A stretch of DNA of 64,000 nucleotides from NCBI GenBank assembly GCA_032718475.1, contig JAUCBJ010002835.1, positions 1-64,000 on the forward strand, in the 5' to 3' direction. The notes under the pieces were generated by a model. The model had not been told where the DNA came from. It searched no databases and was given only the letters and a program-made list of their open reading frames with translations. Below, in pieces: positions 21,884 through 32,500 of this stretch. Origin of the DNA: Nemertoderma westbladi (Eukaryota; Xenacoelomorpha; Nemertodermatida; Nemertodermatidae). The position numbers and the translations under genes are program-made. Numbering within the stretch: the first letter of the stretch is position 1; each line of letters starts with the position of its first letter.

Positions 21884-24052
21884 ATGGGAGCTTCAACTTC
21901 CAACACTCAGTATGGGAAGTCGACAGCGAGAGATTCTAACTATGTCAGCGGGGCCAGTCTGTCCCGCTTCAATATCTGGAAATATCGTCTGTCCAAAATC
22001 GGCCGGCGTCACAAATCAATGCAGTACAGTAAGTTTATGCACGACCTCACGAAGTACTGGACGTCTCAGCAGCTGTCGACGCTAATAGAAGATTACGAAG
22101 GGTTGACCCAACTCCGAGAGTTGGAGGTCAGTGCTGGGTTGGCGAGACCTCGGATCTCCCCGTTGCAGTTCGACTTGAAACGACTCTGCGACGCGCGATC
22201 CAACAACTCGGACGTCGTACTCATCGTGAACGGGGTCGGATTCCCCGCCCACAAGGCGATTCTATCCTGCCGATGCGCCTTCTTCAAGGAGTTACTAACC
22301 ACCGACGCAAAACACGTTGAGCTCGAGCTCCCTGGGATCCCGATCGAGCCGGACATTTTCAACCATCTCCTCCGCTACGTCTACACCGGGGAATTCGGCG
22401 ACACCGAACTGACCCCCGCGGTATTCGCTACACTCGCGCCGTTACATGATAAATTCGGTTCGTTAAACTGCGTCGAAACCGATATGTTAGCGATGCTCAA
22501 GTATCCGGAATTCGCGGACTGTTCGCTTATCTTCGGAAAGACAGACTCCTTCATTATAGAGGAGGACACCTACGTGCACGTTCCACAACTCCGCGTTCCA
22601 TGTCATCGAATTATTCTGTCGGCTCGCTGTCCGTTCTTTCGGAATCTAATTCAACGTAAAACTTTATCGAATAATCAGCATCTAACGATAAATATCGACG
22701 AATCTGTGTTCCATCGGAAGTTTGTGTTTATCGTTCTCTACGTTCTGTACACCGGCTCCATCGACATTCGCGGCCAACTCGCTGCGCTCGTTCCCACGTC
22801 TCCATCTAGCGGTTCCAGTAAGCGCTCGGGTTCGCGTCGAGGATTGCTGGAAGAGGCTGGGAATCTGTACCAAGTCGGGGAGTTCCTCGAGATCCCGAGT
22901 CTATCGTTCGCCTGCGAGACCGTTATGGTTGAGATCCTATCGGTTGAGACGGTCGGCTGGTTGCTCTCGTGGAGTTGGGAGCCCCACGGCTCGGCTTGGG
23001 TGCGACGCAACTCGTTGCGTTTCCTCTGCGACGAATTCCTCGCCGTCGCCAGCTCGTCGGCGTTGTTCGAACTCGAGCGACCGGCGTTGCTCGCCGCCTT
23101 CCACTCCGACTTCACGCAGTCGACTGAGTCAGAACTAATGGACGCCGCGATAAAGTGGGGCGAAAATAAAATACAGTTGGCGTCGCAGAGAAGTAACTCA
23201 GTGAAATATAATAAAAAGCAGAAAAAGTTCGAGTTGAGTTTCTCTGAGTTGCGGGAAAGTATCGCGGATTTACTCGAGTGCGTTCGGTTCGAACACATCG
23301 TCTATAAGAACTCGTCGAACTCGATTAAACGGGAGCTGCTCTCGGGGGTGCAGCCGTCGGCGAACGCGTGGCTCCGCGGGCGTCCGGGGTACCGGGAACC
23401 CCGACTGTTCGTCCCTCTCCTCCAGGAACTCCGTTCGCTGAGCGCCGACGCCGTCGGGCTGCGTTGCAGCAGCGCGCATAACCTCGCCGCCCTCCCTGAC
23501 GCGCTCTACATGGTGGAGTCCCGCTGGCAGCCCGCCGTGTCCGGCGCGGTGTCCGTGTGTCCGGACGCTCGCGTCTCCGCCGGACTCGTCCCACTCCCCC
23601 CTCGGGATGCCGTGATCGCGATGATCCAGCGGGAGTCCCATCTGCGAGAGAACCCGCTGTTCCGAGCCGCTCTCGAGTCGGCGACCCTGGATCCCTCCCG
23701 GGTCCTCCGACTCCTCCGCCTCATCGTTGTTCGCGAGTTCGGATTCCTCGACGACGCGGTGGAAGTCCTCCTGGATCCGTCGCGGTTCTACGGCGACTCG
23801 CTGGTCTCTCCGAGCCGCTACGTCTGTCCGTACTGGACCGCGCCACCAGTCGCGCGGCCCCACCTGGAGGGCGCGCCCGAGAGCGCCCCCGCCCCCGTGG
23901 CGGTCGCGCCCAACGAGATCTACCGAACTGCGAGCGCGAGTCTACCCAACGTCCGCTCCCATCGACGACGCAGTCTGCGAGCGACCGGGGCCGCCCCCAT
24001 GGATCGATCCACCTGGAGTAACACGATGCCGGATGTCGCGAAGATTAGCTGA
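21884..24052 (+). CDS. BTBD7: BTB/POZ domain-containing protein 7 homologue
   Basis: The 722-residue intronless ORF begins MGAS, so Gly2 is a likely N-myristoylation site as in vertebrate BTBD7. A BTBD7-specific N-terminal segment (residues ~50-100, with LIEDYEGLTQLRELEVSAGL) precedes a first BTB domain at ~105-195 (FPAHKAILSCRCAFFKELL) and a second at ~208-300 (CHRIILSARCPFFRNL). A BACK-like region follows at ~340-460, and then the conserved NAWLRGRPG and RLFVPLL stretches. Vertebrate BTBD7 is about 1130 residues; here the long Pro/Ser-rich tail is largely absent. In vertebrates the protein promotes epithelial remodelling and branching; a similar role here is inference. GC content is much higher than in the surroundings. 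The ATG chosen is the first in frame and gives the family's MGxxxS start. Confidence 0.88.
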   Translation: MGASTSNTQYGKSTARDSNYVSGASLSRFNIWKYRLSKIGRRHKSMQYSKFMHDLTKYWTSQQLSTLIEDYEGLTQLRELEVSAGLARPRISPLQFDLKRLCDARSNNSDVVLIVNGVGFPAHKAILSCRCAFFKELLTTDAKHVELELPGIPIEPDIFNHLLRYVYTGEFGDTELTPAVFATLAPLHDKFGSLNCVETDMLAMLKYPEFADCSLIFGKTDSFIIEEDTYVHVPQLRVPCHRIILSARCPFFRNLIQRKTLSNNQHLTINIDESVFHRKFVFIVLYVLYTGSIDIRGQLAALVPTSPSSGSSKRSGSRRGLLEEAGNLYQVGEFLEIPSLSFACETVMVEILSVETVGWLLSWSWEPHGSAWVRRNSLRFLCDEFLAVASSSALFELERPALLAAFHSDFTQSTESELMDAAIKWGENKIQLASQRSNSVKYNKKQKKFELSFSELRESIADLLECVRFEHIVYKNSSNSIKRELLSGVQPSANAWLRGRPGYREPRLFVPLLQELRSLSADAVGLRCSSAHNLAALPDALYMVESRWQPAVSGAVSVCPDARVSAGLVPLPPRDAVIAMIQRESHLRENPLFRAALESATLDPSRVLRLLRLIVVREFGFLDDAVEVLLDPSRFYGDSLVSPSRYVCPYWTAPPVARPHLEGAPESAPAPVAVAPNEIYRTASASLPNVRSHRRRSLRATGAAPMDRSTWSNTMPDVAKIS

Positions 24053-25756
24053 AATACTTCGTGACTGGGGGGGGGGGGGGGGGGGGGATCCGCTAATTAT
24101 CGTCCTTTAAGGGTGATTTATTTACAGTGAGTTAAGTTAGTTGCGACAGGTTCACTTGCCATGAGATTATTGTAGGTTGTCCCAGTCCCTACAGATAGTC
24201 GTGCGTGTTGGTTGTAATGGTTTACTCCAGACACAAATCTATTTTTAGGTGCTTTTTGCAGATATTTGTGCAATTTTTCATGGCGATTGAACCTGTAGAG
24301 ATATATAACGAATTATATAGAGCAATAATGGTCGGGTTCTAAAGGCCTGGAATATCCGTCATATCATATATATATGCGGCGGCTCAATAATGTGATTTTT
24401 GATATTTTATTTTATTTTTTATTCGGTACTTTAAGTCGTTTATTGACGTTCTTATTTAACAGGGAAACGTTTTGTGCAAGTTTACATGGAGAAGCACAAA
24501 ATAGCTCAATTATTAAGCTGTTTTTGTTGCATTGATTTCTTTTTTTTTATTATTATTTGTTTACCTTTGTAACCCGTAGTCAGAAAACGAATCAGTCGTC
24601 TCGTACAGTAGAATTAAGTATAATTACTTTTTTATCAATAATTATTAAACCACGACGTAATTGCTGCCACTGATCAATAGAATGTAGATATAAAGACATG
24701 GGAACTGTTTTATGTGCATAAATGTTTTTATCTTCAGAGCGTCAAATAATATGTAAAGCGGTTGGTTGTCTCGATGTGCAGTGCACCAGTGTAGGGATCG
24801 ACTGGGAAAATATGCCTGTTTAGCGGCACAAATTATATTTTTAATTTTTGTTTCGTTCTCTGTGGCAACAAATTGCTTGGCTTTAAGTTTACCTTCTTTT
24901 CACCCAGTTTTTTTTATCTGAAAATGAAAAATATATTTATATAAAAATTTCCATATACAATAACACAAATATATGTTAAGGTAAAACTTGTGTTGGAATG
25001 CTGCACATGTGGTTGTATTCTAGCTGTAATGATAAGATTTTTGTCGTTCTAAATTTTTAGTCCCTTTAATGCAAATTATATTTCTCAACATCATTTAGAT
25101 GATTCATAGCAAAGTAAGTTAATTAAGAATTGTCGAAATAGAGCCGCGTGGTTCTCGAGGTGAAAAACTATTGATTATTGTAATAATTTTATTTATTTAC
25201 TATTTACAAGGATTAGCTGAAATGAAAAAAGTTAACAAAAAATAGAAAGATTAGAAATTGCATTCCATCTACATTGTCATAATTTCAAGCGAATATTGTA
25301 ATATGTTTATGTACTACACTTTCCAACACCATTAGTTTTTGGTTTCAATCTCCTAGCGACCGGTCGTTTTCAATTTATTAATTTATTTTTAAATGGAGTA
25401 AATTTCACTCTCCAGCCAATCGGCTAACCTATTACACACCCAGTCGATCCCCAACATTATTATGCATGTTTATACTGAGTCATTAAAAATAAAAACAAGG
25501 TCCGCGTGGATATTGTATATTTATTTTATTTCATGCTTCCGGTCAATATGTTTTCCCCGCGCATATCATATACTTATTGATTTCATTCCTGTCTCACGTC
25601 TCGGTCTTGTACAACATGTAAAAGAGTGAGGGACTCTTAAGGCGCCGTCTTCATCTTCAATCATACAAAACCCCATTAAAAAAGTAACTTCCATTCTAAT
25701 ACATGTCGAGGTAAATTTATCAAATTTTAAGAATAATTCAACAATATTAATTTTAG
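24053..25756. other. BTBD7 3' flank, AT-rich, no gene seen
   Basis: A run of about 22 G residues sits at 24066-24087, directly after the stop codon. The rest is AT-rich with no ORF of interest; part is probably 3' UTR. No repeat family was identified. Confidence 0.5.
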
Positions 25757-26186
25757 ATCAGTTTTTAGGTCCGCGAATAGAGATACAGTAGCCACTCTGT
25801 CTGTTTTTAGGTCCGCGAATAGAGACACAGTAGCCACTTTGTCTGTTTTTAGGTCCGCGAATAGAGACACAGTAGCCACTCTGTCTGTTTTTAGGTCCGC
25901 GAATAGAGACACAGTAGCCACTCTGTCTGTTTTTAGGTCCGCGAATAGAGACACAGTAGCCACTCTGTCTGTTTTTAGGTCCGCGAATAGAGACACAGTA
26001 GCCACTCTGTCTGTTTTTAGGTCGGCGAATAGAGACACAGTAGCCACTCTGTCTGTTTTTAGGTCCGCGAATAGAGACACAGTAGCCACTCTGTCTGTTT
26101 TTAGGTCCGCGAATAGAGACACAGTAGCCACTTTGTCTGTTTTTAGGTCCGCGAATAGAGACACAGTAGCCACTCTGTCTATTTTT
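25757..26186. repeat. 42-bp minisatellite, about ten units
   Basis: The unit contains GTCCGCGAATAGAGACACAG and TAGCCACTCTGTCTG and repeats every 42 bases with very few changes (for example CTCTG/CTTTG, GTCCG/GTCGG). Because 42 is a multiple of three and lacks stops in three frames, ORFs of 120-150 codons appear on both strands; I treat them as artefacts. Confidence 0.92.
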
Positions 26187-26204
26187 TCTGGTTCTCGATT
26201 CTAC

Positions 26205-26300
26205 TAAAAGTTTACTCACTTGGTTTAGCGGTACTCACTTGACTTTATAATTCGAGATTCCGAGTTCGAATCCACATTGAGATCTTATGTATTTTTTGAA
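26205..26300 (+). repeat. tRNA-derived SINE-like sequence
   Basis: TGGTTTAGCGGT at 26221-26232 resembles a pol III A box. GAGTTCGAATCC at 26262-26273 matches the B box, 30 bases downstream, the normal tRNA spacing. The acceptor and T stems do not pair well, so this is a tRNA-like repeat rather than a tRNA gene. It abuts the 42-bp minisatellite. Confidence 0.5.
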
Positions 26301-26389
26301 GAACTTCTTGGTTTTTTCAAGTTCTTGCATTGGGAATTAATTTTTTTTGGTAATATTTATTTAATTTTATTTATTTAATTTATTTATCT

Positions 26390-27225
26390 GTACGATGGGT
26401 CGACGACATTTGTTTCTACCGCTGATGGTGACACAGATCCATTCGAAGTCTTAGGAGGAGTCCTTCAGGGCGACACACGTGCACCATTCTTATTAATAAT
26501 TCTGGTTGACTATGTTCTACGCCAGTCCTTAGATCATCATAATAACGACGGGGTGATGGTAACTCCACCTACTGGCTCCAGAAGCTGTGTAAACCCAGTC
26601 CTAACTGATTTTAACTTTGCTGATCACTATAGAGGGAGCCCAACGGCTCCATAGCTCATTAGAACAGGCTGCTTCTAGTGGTGGTCTTTTTGTTTACCCC
26701 CAAGAAGACCAACATTTTGACATCTAACTTTTGAAAGTCCTCAGGAAATGTCAGATCGTATGAGCATAAGCTCAAAGGATGGTAGGCCCTATGTTGACAG
26801 GGTGTATAACAACCGGGAAAACCCGGAGAAAAAATAAAACCGGGAAAATAACGAACTATGTTATATACCATGTTTGAACATGTGGTCGAGGACTGCTGAA
26901 GATGCCAAGTCTCTGGATGGCACATTTACAAGAATGCTACGTCGGGTTCACTGTGTTAAGTACAATGCACACATCTCCAACCGGACACTATTTAACATTG
27001 GAGGTGTCTCATTGGTTCCCCAAGCTTGACACTAGAACAAAGCCGCCACCGCTTTGCAGGACATTGTTTCCCCGTGAGGACCAGCCTGAGCAAAATCTTG
27101 TGCTTTGGCGGCCTCATGGAGAAAATAATCATTGTGGGCAGCCCATGACTTTCTTGAGACGCTTCTTAAAGAACACTGGTCTAGAAGATGCGGTTAATCT
27201 CGCGAGAGTCGGCATAGCATAGTTG
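26390..27225 (+). pseudogene. Non-LTR retrotransposon (LINE) ORF2 remnant
   Basis: Frames around 26400-26640 read GGVLQGDTRAPFLLIILVDY followed by VLTDFNFAD, matching the RT 'G..QGD..AP.LF...LDY' and 'DLDFADD' motifs with the second aspartate lost. Downstream, 27035-27200 reads FAGHC, NLVLWRPHG and FLRRFLKNTGLED, the usual C-terminus of such polymerases. Several frameshifts and stops separate the pieces, so it is an old, dead copy. Confidence 0.7.
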
Positions 27226-27640
27226 ATGAGCCGGCATAGCATTCTTAATGCACGCTGTATTAGGCTTGTCAATTGTGGATGCATGGTGGTGAAAAAATAT
27301 TTTTGTTGAGCCAGGATAGCATCTCCTTAATGTGCAGCTTCAATGCAGCAGGCCGAGTAGTAGAAGGCCCTGTCCTCTATGAACAATGGATTGTAGTCCT
27401 GCAGGTCTCCTACCCGGTCACTCAGTGAATCGAAAAGACTCTATGATGCGCCCCGCCCACCACACTGCATACTTGCCTAGAATGATAACGAGGTTTGACC
27501 ACCATCGAGTCATGTGGCTCATTTGACACACCAATGAGTCCATCCTACAAGACCACGAGGACATATGGGCATTCGGGGAGATTTCCGGAGATATCTCCTC
27601 CGTCAAAGGCAACAATTTCCTCGCCATCGTGGATCACTGG
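27226..27640. other. Unassigned sequence, possibly more LINE-derived DNA
   Basis: No protein was recognised. GGCATAGCAT words recur at 27210, 27230 and 27312. A ~70-codon ORF on each strand has no recognisable motif. Confidence 0.35.
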
Positions 27641-27649
27641 CACATTCCC

Positions 27650-27960
27650 CTGTAAGAGTGGGTTACATACAGCTCGGTCACAAGTGAGTTACAGCTCGGT
27701 CACAAGTGAGTTATAGATCGGTCACAAGTGAGTTTCAAGTCGGCTACCCACAAGTGAGTAACAGCTTGGTCACAGGTGAGTTACGGCACTGTCATGAGTG
27801 TGTTACTACAGCTCGGTCATTAGTTGGTTACAGCTCGGTCACGGGTGGGTACAGCTCTGTCACTTTAGTGAGTTTCAGCTCGGTCTCAAGTGAGTTACGT
27901 TACAGGTCGGGTCACAAGTGAGTTACAGCTCGGTTACAGGTGAATTACAGCTCGGTTCCA
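27650..27960. repeat. Degenerate 20-24-bp minisatellite (ACAGCTCGGTCACAAGTGAGTT)
   Basis: About a dozen units of ACAGCTCGGTCACAAGTGAG with substitutions and small indels run through this stretch. Unit lengths vary, so it is an older array than the 42-bp and 50-bp ones. Confidence 0.85.
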
Positions 27961-28756
27961 ATATTCCAATGAGCTGGGTAGCCTACTACCAATTATTATA
28001 GTAACGGCTGACCGGTATTACAATTTAGTGTTATTATTAATCTGTAAATCTAATCTGTATCCTGCTGTATCAGGCTTGCATACCTGTCAGAAGAAGCTGC
28101 CGAGTATACAATTGTGAACATCATTTTATCAATGTTCCTCATCATAAAATCATTTAAATTTATTGTCAAAAGATGCGCAAGACTCTCAGCTTTCAATTGG
28201 TATAAGCCACGTGTAAAATGATTAAATGTGTATTTGAATAGATCTAAAATCGCCGTCCATTAGAAACAAGATACAGGTCACTTTATATTATAATAAAGGT
28301 CAATCATCAGATCACTTTATTGAAGTGACATCAAATCTGTAGCAGCCAATCAGAGCCGATTTTCAATATTGGCTTCCCTCGCTTACCTAAACCCGTCACT
28401 CGATTCCGGGCACCTTGTTACCCCTTATACTTCTAGCCCAACAATTTTTTCGCGCACCAACTCTATTCAACCGAATAATGTAATAATACTGTATGTACCG
28501 TTGTATCTATGAAATAAATCCTGACTGTTCGGCTAATGGTTGTTTGTGATAAGGAATGCGCTCCAGGTACATTAATTTGGAATTCATAATTATTATTGGC
28601 GCGGTAAGGGTAATAGAATAGGCCTGATAATCGTTCAGTTGTATTACTGGCAGACTGGTATTAATTACCCCAGAATTGTCCTGTTTTTATTTGTGTTGTA
28701 TTACTGTACTGTATTGTATATCAATAAATTGTTTTAAATTGCCGTTAAACTTTTCC
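27961..28756. other. AT-rich noncoding DNA
   Basis: No gene or repeat was recognised apart from scattered ACCGGT and AGGCCT words. Confidence 0.45.
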
Positions 28757-28998
28757 AGAAAGGGGCAAACTGGACGCAATAAAAATTCATGCATCTTCAG
28801 GGGAAATTCGACGCAAATAAAAGCTGATTACTCTCAAAAATAAAACTGTAACCTGTTTTATTGTGTTTAGTTTATTGTTTTGGTTAAAATAACGTGCCAC
28901 TGTAACCTGCTCCTTACCCTAAATTGAGAATTTAACATTGAGGCGGGATATTAATTCGCCAAAGCGGGTTTTGCGTCCAGTTTCCCCCCTTGTCTCAA
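28757..28998. mobile_element. Palindromic-ended MITE, copy A
   Basis: The left end GGGGCAAACTGGACGCAA (28764) is the inverted counterpart of TTGCGTCCAGTTTCCCCCCT at 28970-28989. The core (TTAATATCCCGCC, AACCAAAACAATAAA on the complement) is shared in opposite orientation with 37290-37500, which identifies a repeat family. No coding capacity. Confidence 0.7.
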
Positions 28999-29337
28999 AT
29001 TTTCAATAGGGTAATATTGCATTTATTATAATTATATTTATATAATATAAATATTCGATATTATTATTTAAAAAGATTGATCAATAGGCACAATATATAG
29101 ACATATGCCATAATGCCAATATAAAAAATTGATTGATTTCTTTCTTGTTTAAATGTCAGTAGCCTATTGATTCTCGCTATCAATATCAATAATAATTGTT
29201 TAGTTTGCAAATGCATACTGCAATAGGCTTGATAATACATTTAGGCCTGCATTGTCCGTAAACTAGGTCAGGTCTACTGTATCCTAATACAGAAGGCCTA
29301 ATATCAGTATAATAACTACTTTGTCGGTATATGCGTG
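28999..29337. other. Upstream region of MED24
   Basis: AT-rich and without recognisable repeats. A short upstream ATG at 29331, out of frame with MED24, opens a ten-codon uORF that overlaps the MED24 start. It is the only visible regulatory candidate. Confidence 0.4.
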
Positions 29338-31878
29338 ATGGACACCGACATGAACTCTGATACTATGGTGGAAAGTGACGCAGAACCTCTGAAAGATTTA
29401 GTAATCCGTGCGTGGCGTCATCGCTGGAACAATGTTGAATGGGGCGTTCATTTGAAGCGTAGCATACCGGAAGAGTTCGATTGGAACAATAATAAGTTCC
29501 CCCGACTAATCGTACAGCAGGCGATGCTGGGACCGAGTCCCAATGAGTTGGTTATGTCTTACCTGCGACAGACAGTGGTTGGCCGTGTGGTTAGTCTCCC
29601 CGCTGCTCTTGAAGCTGTTTCTATGTACATGTACAACCCCGGGGAACAGCAATCATTTGTGCTCTACCTCATTCAGTTTATCCAACAATTGGTACGAGAT
29701 GTTGAATGTAGCGATGGGATTAAATTGGGGAATTCGCTCTTATTAGTTCTTCTATGGTCTCTTAACTACATCGTTAGCATCATATCAAGTAATCCCAGCA
29801 ACCACAAAGTCGACAAGGCCGTGGAGAGTGTGAGCAAGTTGGTGGATGGACTGAATGATCAACCATCTAGACGTTGGCTCATCTACATAGCGGCGATAGA
29901 ATTCCCCGATAAATGGGAACAAATCGTCTCGATGTGCGATATCATTAGCGGAACAAATTATTCAGAAATATCGAACAAAATAAAATCATTATCAACGCCT
30001 CCTCGATCCAAATGTTATATCGCTGCTGATAGTTACAGCAAACGCCACCCAGCCATAAAGTTAGTTATAACCACACATGTATTGGACAGCAAGTTGCGAC
30101 GTCAGAAAGACAACCTGGTTAGAGCGTTGTTATCCTTGAGTCGCTTCTTTAGTATATCGTGTCAACAACTTTGTTGCGAAGTATTACTCGTTGCCTTTAG
30201 CGGCCTTATCGAAGTAGAGAAGATAACATACATAGACCCTCGGGGGTTAACAGTTTACAGATGGTGCTCTTTTGTTTACTTACAGTTACCCTATATTATA
30301 GCGGATATTCTATCCGAATCCAAACAGAATCCAGCGAGTCTGCTGGGGTTGGCGTTCAAGGAATCGCCGGATCGTTGTGATTCCATATATCCGATGGGGC
30401 GACTCGTTGTCTTCCTCGGCCGGTTGGAAGTTCTAGGATTCGTAACATCGGCCGATTATAAACAGCTGTCCCTCCAGATTGGGCAGACCCACCCGGCATC
30501 GGGCCCCCACGCAGAATCGACGAAGATTTCCGTGACTATACGAAGGTCCCTCGAAAGCGCCGCAGTTGTGGACAAACTGATTGAATCCCTCACCAAGGAT
30601 CCCACAGACAAACATTGTCTCGCCGCTCTAACTACCCTATTGGCTACCACCAATATAGATGAATTCGTTATAACCTGTGCGTCGCTCAGCCGATTGGCCG
30701 AGCTACGGACTCTCCTACTTGCTATCAACCAATCAGCAGTCATTAAACCCGTATCCGATAGCGACGCCTTGGCTTTGTTCGACATCACAGCATTGCTGTT
30801 GTACAGCGTTGCAATTAAACACGGGACTCCAATTGGACATAATTTATTTGCACTTTGGTTTAATGAGAGCATCACCCTGCGTAAACAATCAAATGGCACT
30901 AGTTACCGTCCTTCCCTGCAATACCTTGTTGCCGGAACACCGGAAGATATCCCAATAGCCGAGTTATTTATACATTTCGATGATGTCATACAACACATAC
31001 TGTTCGCTATGAAGGCGGAACGAACTTCCCAGAAGGGTCTGTCTAACTTCCTCGGTTTCCTTAGTAACAGATGTTGCTTCGCTATGCTCGGACTTTCCGA
31101 ATGGCGACAGGAGATAGCCGTTACTACGGCGACGAGTTACGCGACCCTCTGCGGGTGGATCCGTTGCCAGACTGCCGCTGGGCCACCTAGCGACCGCTAC
31201 AGTCTAGCGCTGTCCTTATTGGACAACCGCTCGGAGTCGGAGCAACCGTTGCATCTAAAGGAACTTCTAACCGAGTTGGTATCAACCGGATCTAACGTCT
31301 TCCCCTTAGCGAGTACGTTGGATTCCGTCCTCCCAACATCCAGCCCTTCCCATGTCCTACTGACCACGCTTCTCTCGTATACTCGCAACGACGACGTGAA
31401 CGCAATGTATTGCCTCGCCCTCGCGGTTATACTAATGGACGTTAGGCGGTTAACGCATTCCCTTATTACAATGACTATCCCGCGTTTAGTAGCCACGGGT
31501 TGCGTCCAAGAACCCCATGTGGCGGTTGTAGCGTCCCTAGTGGTTACCAGTATACAGGCGGCCACATACGTGTCCCGCTCCCCTGGGGACATGTCCCGGT
31601 CCCCTGGAGACATGTCCCATCCACACAACTCCAGCACAGATATAGAACCACTTATTTTTCTTGAGAATTTATTATCGTATAAACACGGCGTCCCGTTGCT
31701 ACGGGAGATTGCCGCACTCGCTCCAGACCTAATTAAGTCGATGACTCCGACACTTTTAGAACGGATATTCCCATATGGGTGTCCAGTTGCCATGGATACT
31801 ATTGTGAGTTGTTATAAACTCGATTCCAGCGACGGTCGTATCGAATGTGCACGGCGGGTCTGCATATTGGATAACTAA
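29338..31878 (+). CDS. MED24: Mediator complex subunit 24
   Basis: The 846-residue intronless ORF starts at the ATG at 29338; an in-frame GTG lies just upstream. The N-terminus shows the MED24 signature: IRAWRHRWNN, then QQAMLGPSPNELVMSYLR (residues ~25-85), close to the vertebrate QAWKERW...EQAMIGPSPNPLILSYLK. Later matches are the CEVLLVAFSGLIE region (~285) and ALFDITALLLYSVA with LFALWFNES (~480-510). The rest is helical-repeat-like and divergent. Human MED24 is 989 residues, so this one is shorter. MED24 belongs to the Mediator tail module, which links activators to RNA polymerase II. A small SRSPGDM repeat at residues ~745-758 (31578-31616) is lineage-specific. Confidence 0.88.
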   Translation: MDTDMNSDTMVESDAEPLKDLVIRAWRHRWNNVEWGVHLKRSIPEEFDWNNNKFPRLIVQQAMLGPSPNELVMSYLRQTVVGRVVSLPAALEAVSMYMYNPGEQQSFVLYLIQFIQQLVRDVECSDGIKLGNSLLLVLLWSLNYIVSIISSNPSNHKVDKAVESVSKLVDGLNDQPSRRWLIYIAAIEFPDKWEQIVSMCDIISGTNYSEISNKIKSLSTPPRSKCYIAADSYSKRHPAIKLVITTHVLDSKLRRQKDNLVRALLSLSRFFSISCQQLCCEVLLVAFSGLIEVEKITYIDPRGLTVYRWCSFVYLQLPYIIADILSESKQNPASLLGLAFKESPDRCDSIYPMGRLVVFLGRLEVLGFVTSADYKQLSLQIGQTHPASGPHAESTKISVTIRRSLESAAVVDKLIESLTKDPTDKHCLAALTTLLATTNIDEFVITCASLSRLAELRTLLLAINQSAVIKPVSDSDALALFDITALLLYSVAIKHGTPIGHNLFALWFNESITLRKQSNGTSYRPSLQYLVAGTPEDIPIAELFIHFDDVIQHILFAMKAERTSQKGLSNFLGFLSNRCCFAMLGLSEWRQEIAVTTATSYATLCGWIRCQTAAGPPSDRYSLALSLLDNRSESEQPLHLKELLTELVSTGSNVFPLASTLDSVLPTSSPSHVLLTTLLSYTRNDDVNAMYCLALAVILMDVRRLTHSLITMTIPRLVATGCVQEPHVAVVASLVVTSIQAATYVSRSPGDMSRSPGDMSHPHNSSTDIEPLIFLENLLSYKHGVPLLREIAALAPDLIKSMTPTLLERIFPYGCPVAMDTIVSCYKLDSSDGRIECARRVCILDN

Positions 31879-32092
31879 TGTCACAATTGCTTTTATATTT
31901 AATGTTTACTTATATCAATCGACGTTGAAAAACATTAAATCCAACAAAATTAAAAATAATTATAATTTTATAATTGCGGAGAATCTCAAACTTCTTTAAG
32001 CAACGAAGTTGTACGGCGCTGTTCCCAGAATGCCATAATGTTTTAATTGTCATTAGACTCATTTGGTAATCAAACAAAAACTTTTGATATGT
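31879..32092. other. MED24 3' flank
   Basis: AT-rich; no feature beyond probable 3' UTR. Confidence 0.4.
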
Positions 32093-32500
32093 GGGGCGAG
32101 CCACGTAAGTCCAGGTGAGCCCCAGCGGAGGCGTATAATTAGTGGACACGTTGAATCATGGATGAAATGGAACCAAACTTGATACACATGTAGTCTATCA
32201 AAAGTTTAGAAATTCTACAGAGGAACACACTTCTGTAGTTCATCTGTCTGCCGCTAGGGGATGAATTGACAGAAACGTAGAAGTAGCTGTACTTATAGAA
32301 CCAACCTTCAGATTCGTCTTAAATTTGGTAGGAGTGACCTACGAGCATTGCTGAATAAAGAAAGTCTGATCACAGACAGACTTCTATACTCTATAGTACA
32401 TCTGTTTGCCGCTAAGGGGCGAATGACTAGGTCCACTAATTATATCTCTACGCAAAGGCTCATCTGGACTTACGTGCGGCGCGAAGTCCCCACGTACGTA
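32093..32500. mobile_element. GTGGGGCGAG-family inverted-repeat element, copy 2
   Basis: The left end GTGGGGCGAGCCACGTAAG is followed by GTCCAGGTGAGCC and, further in, TATAATTAGTGGAC. The right arm (32427-32500), complemented, reads GTGGGGACTTCGCGCCGCAC, then GTAAGTCCAGATGAGCC, then TATAATTAGTGGAC. Arms are about 60 bases. As in copy 1 the right end has a short insertion relative to the left (ACTTCGCG against CGAG), so the two ends are distinct and family-specific. No transposase. Confidence 0.75.

Noticed and set aside
22738-24110. Several overlapping ORFs on both strands within BTBD7
   Set aside because: The high GC content of BTBD7 leaves other frames open; none has recognisable domains, and the BTBD7 frame explains the conservation.
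25727-26219. Three ORFs of 120-150 codons in the 42-bp repeat
   Set aside because: Same cause as in the satellite: a stop-free repeat with a period divisible by three.
26205-26300. A tRNA gene
   Set aside because: A and B boxes are present, but the acceptor and T stems do not pair, so a SINE head is more likely.
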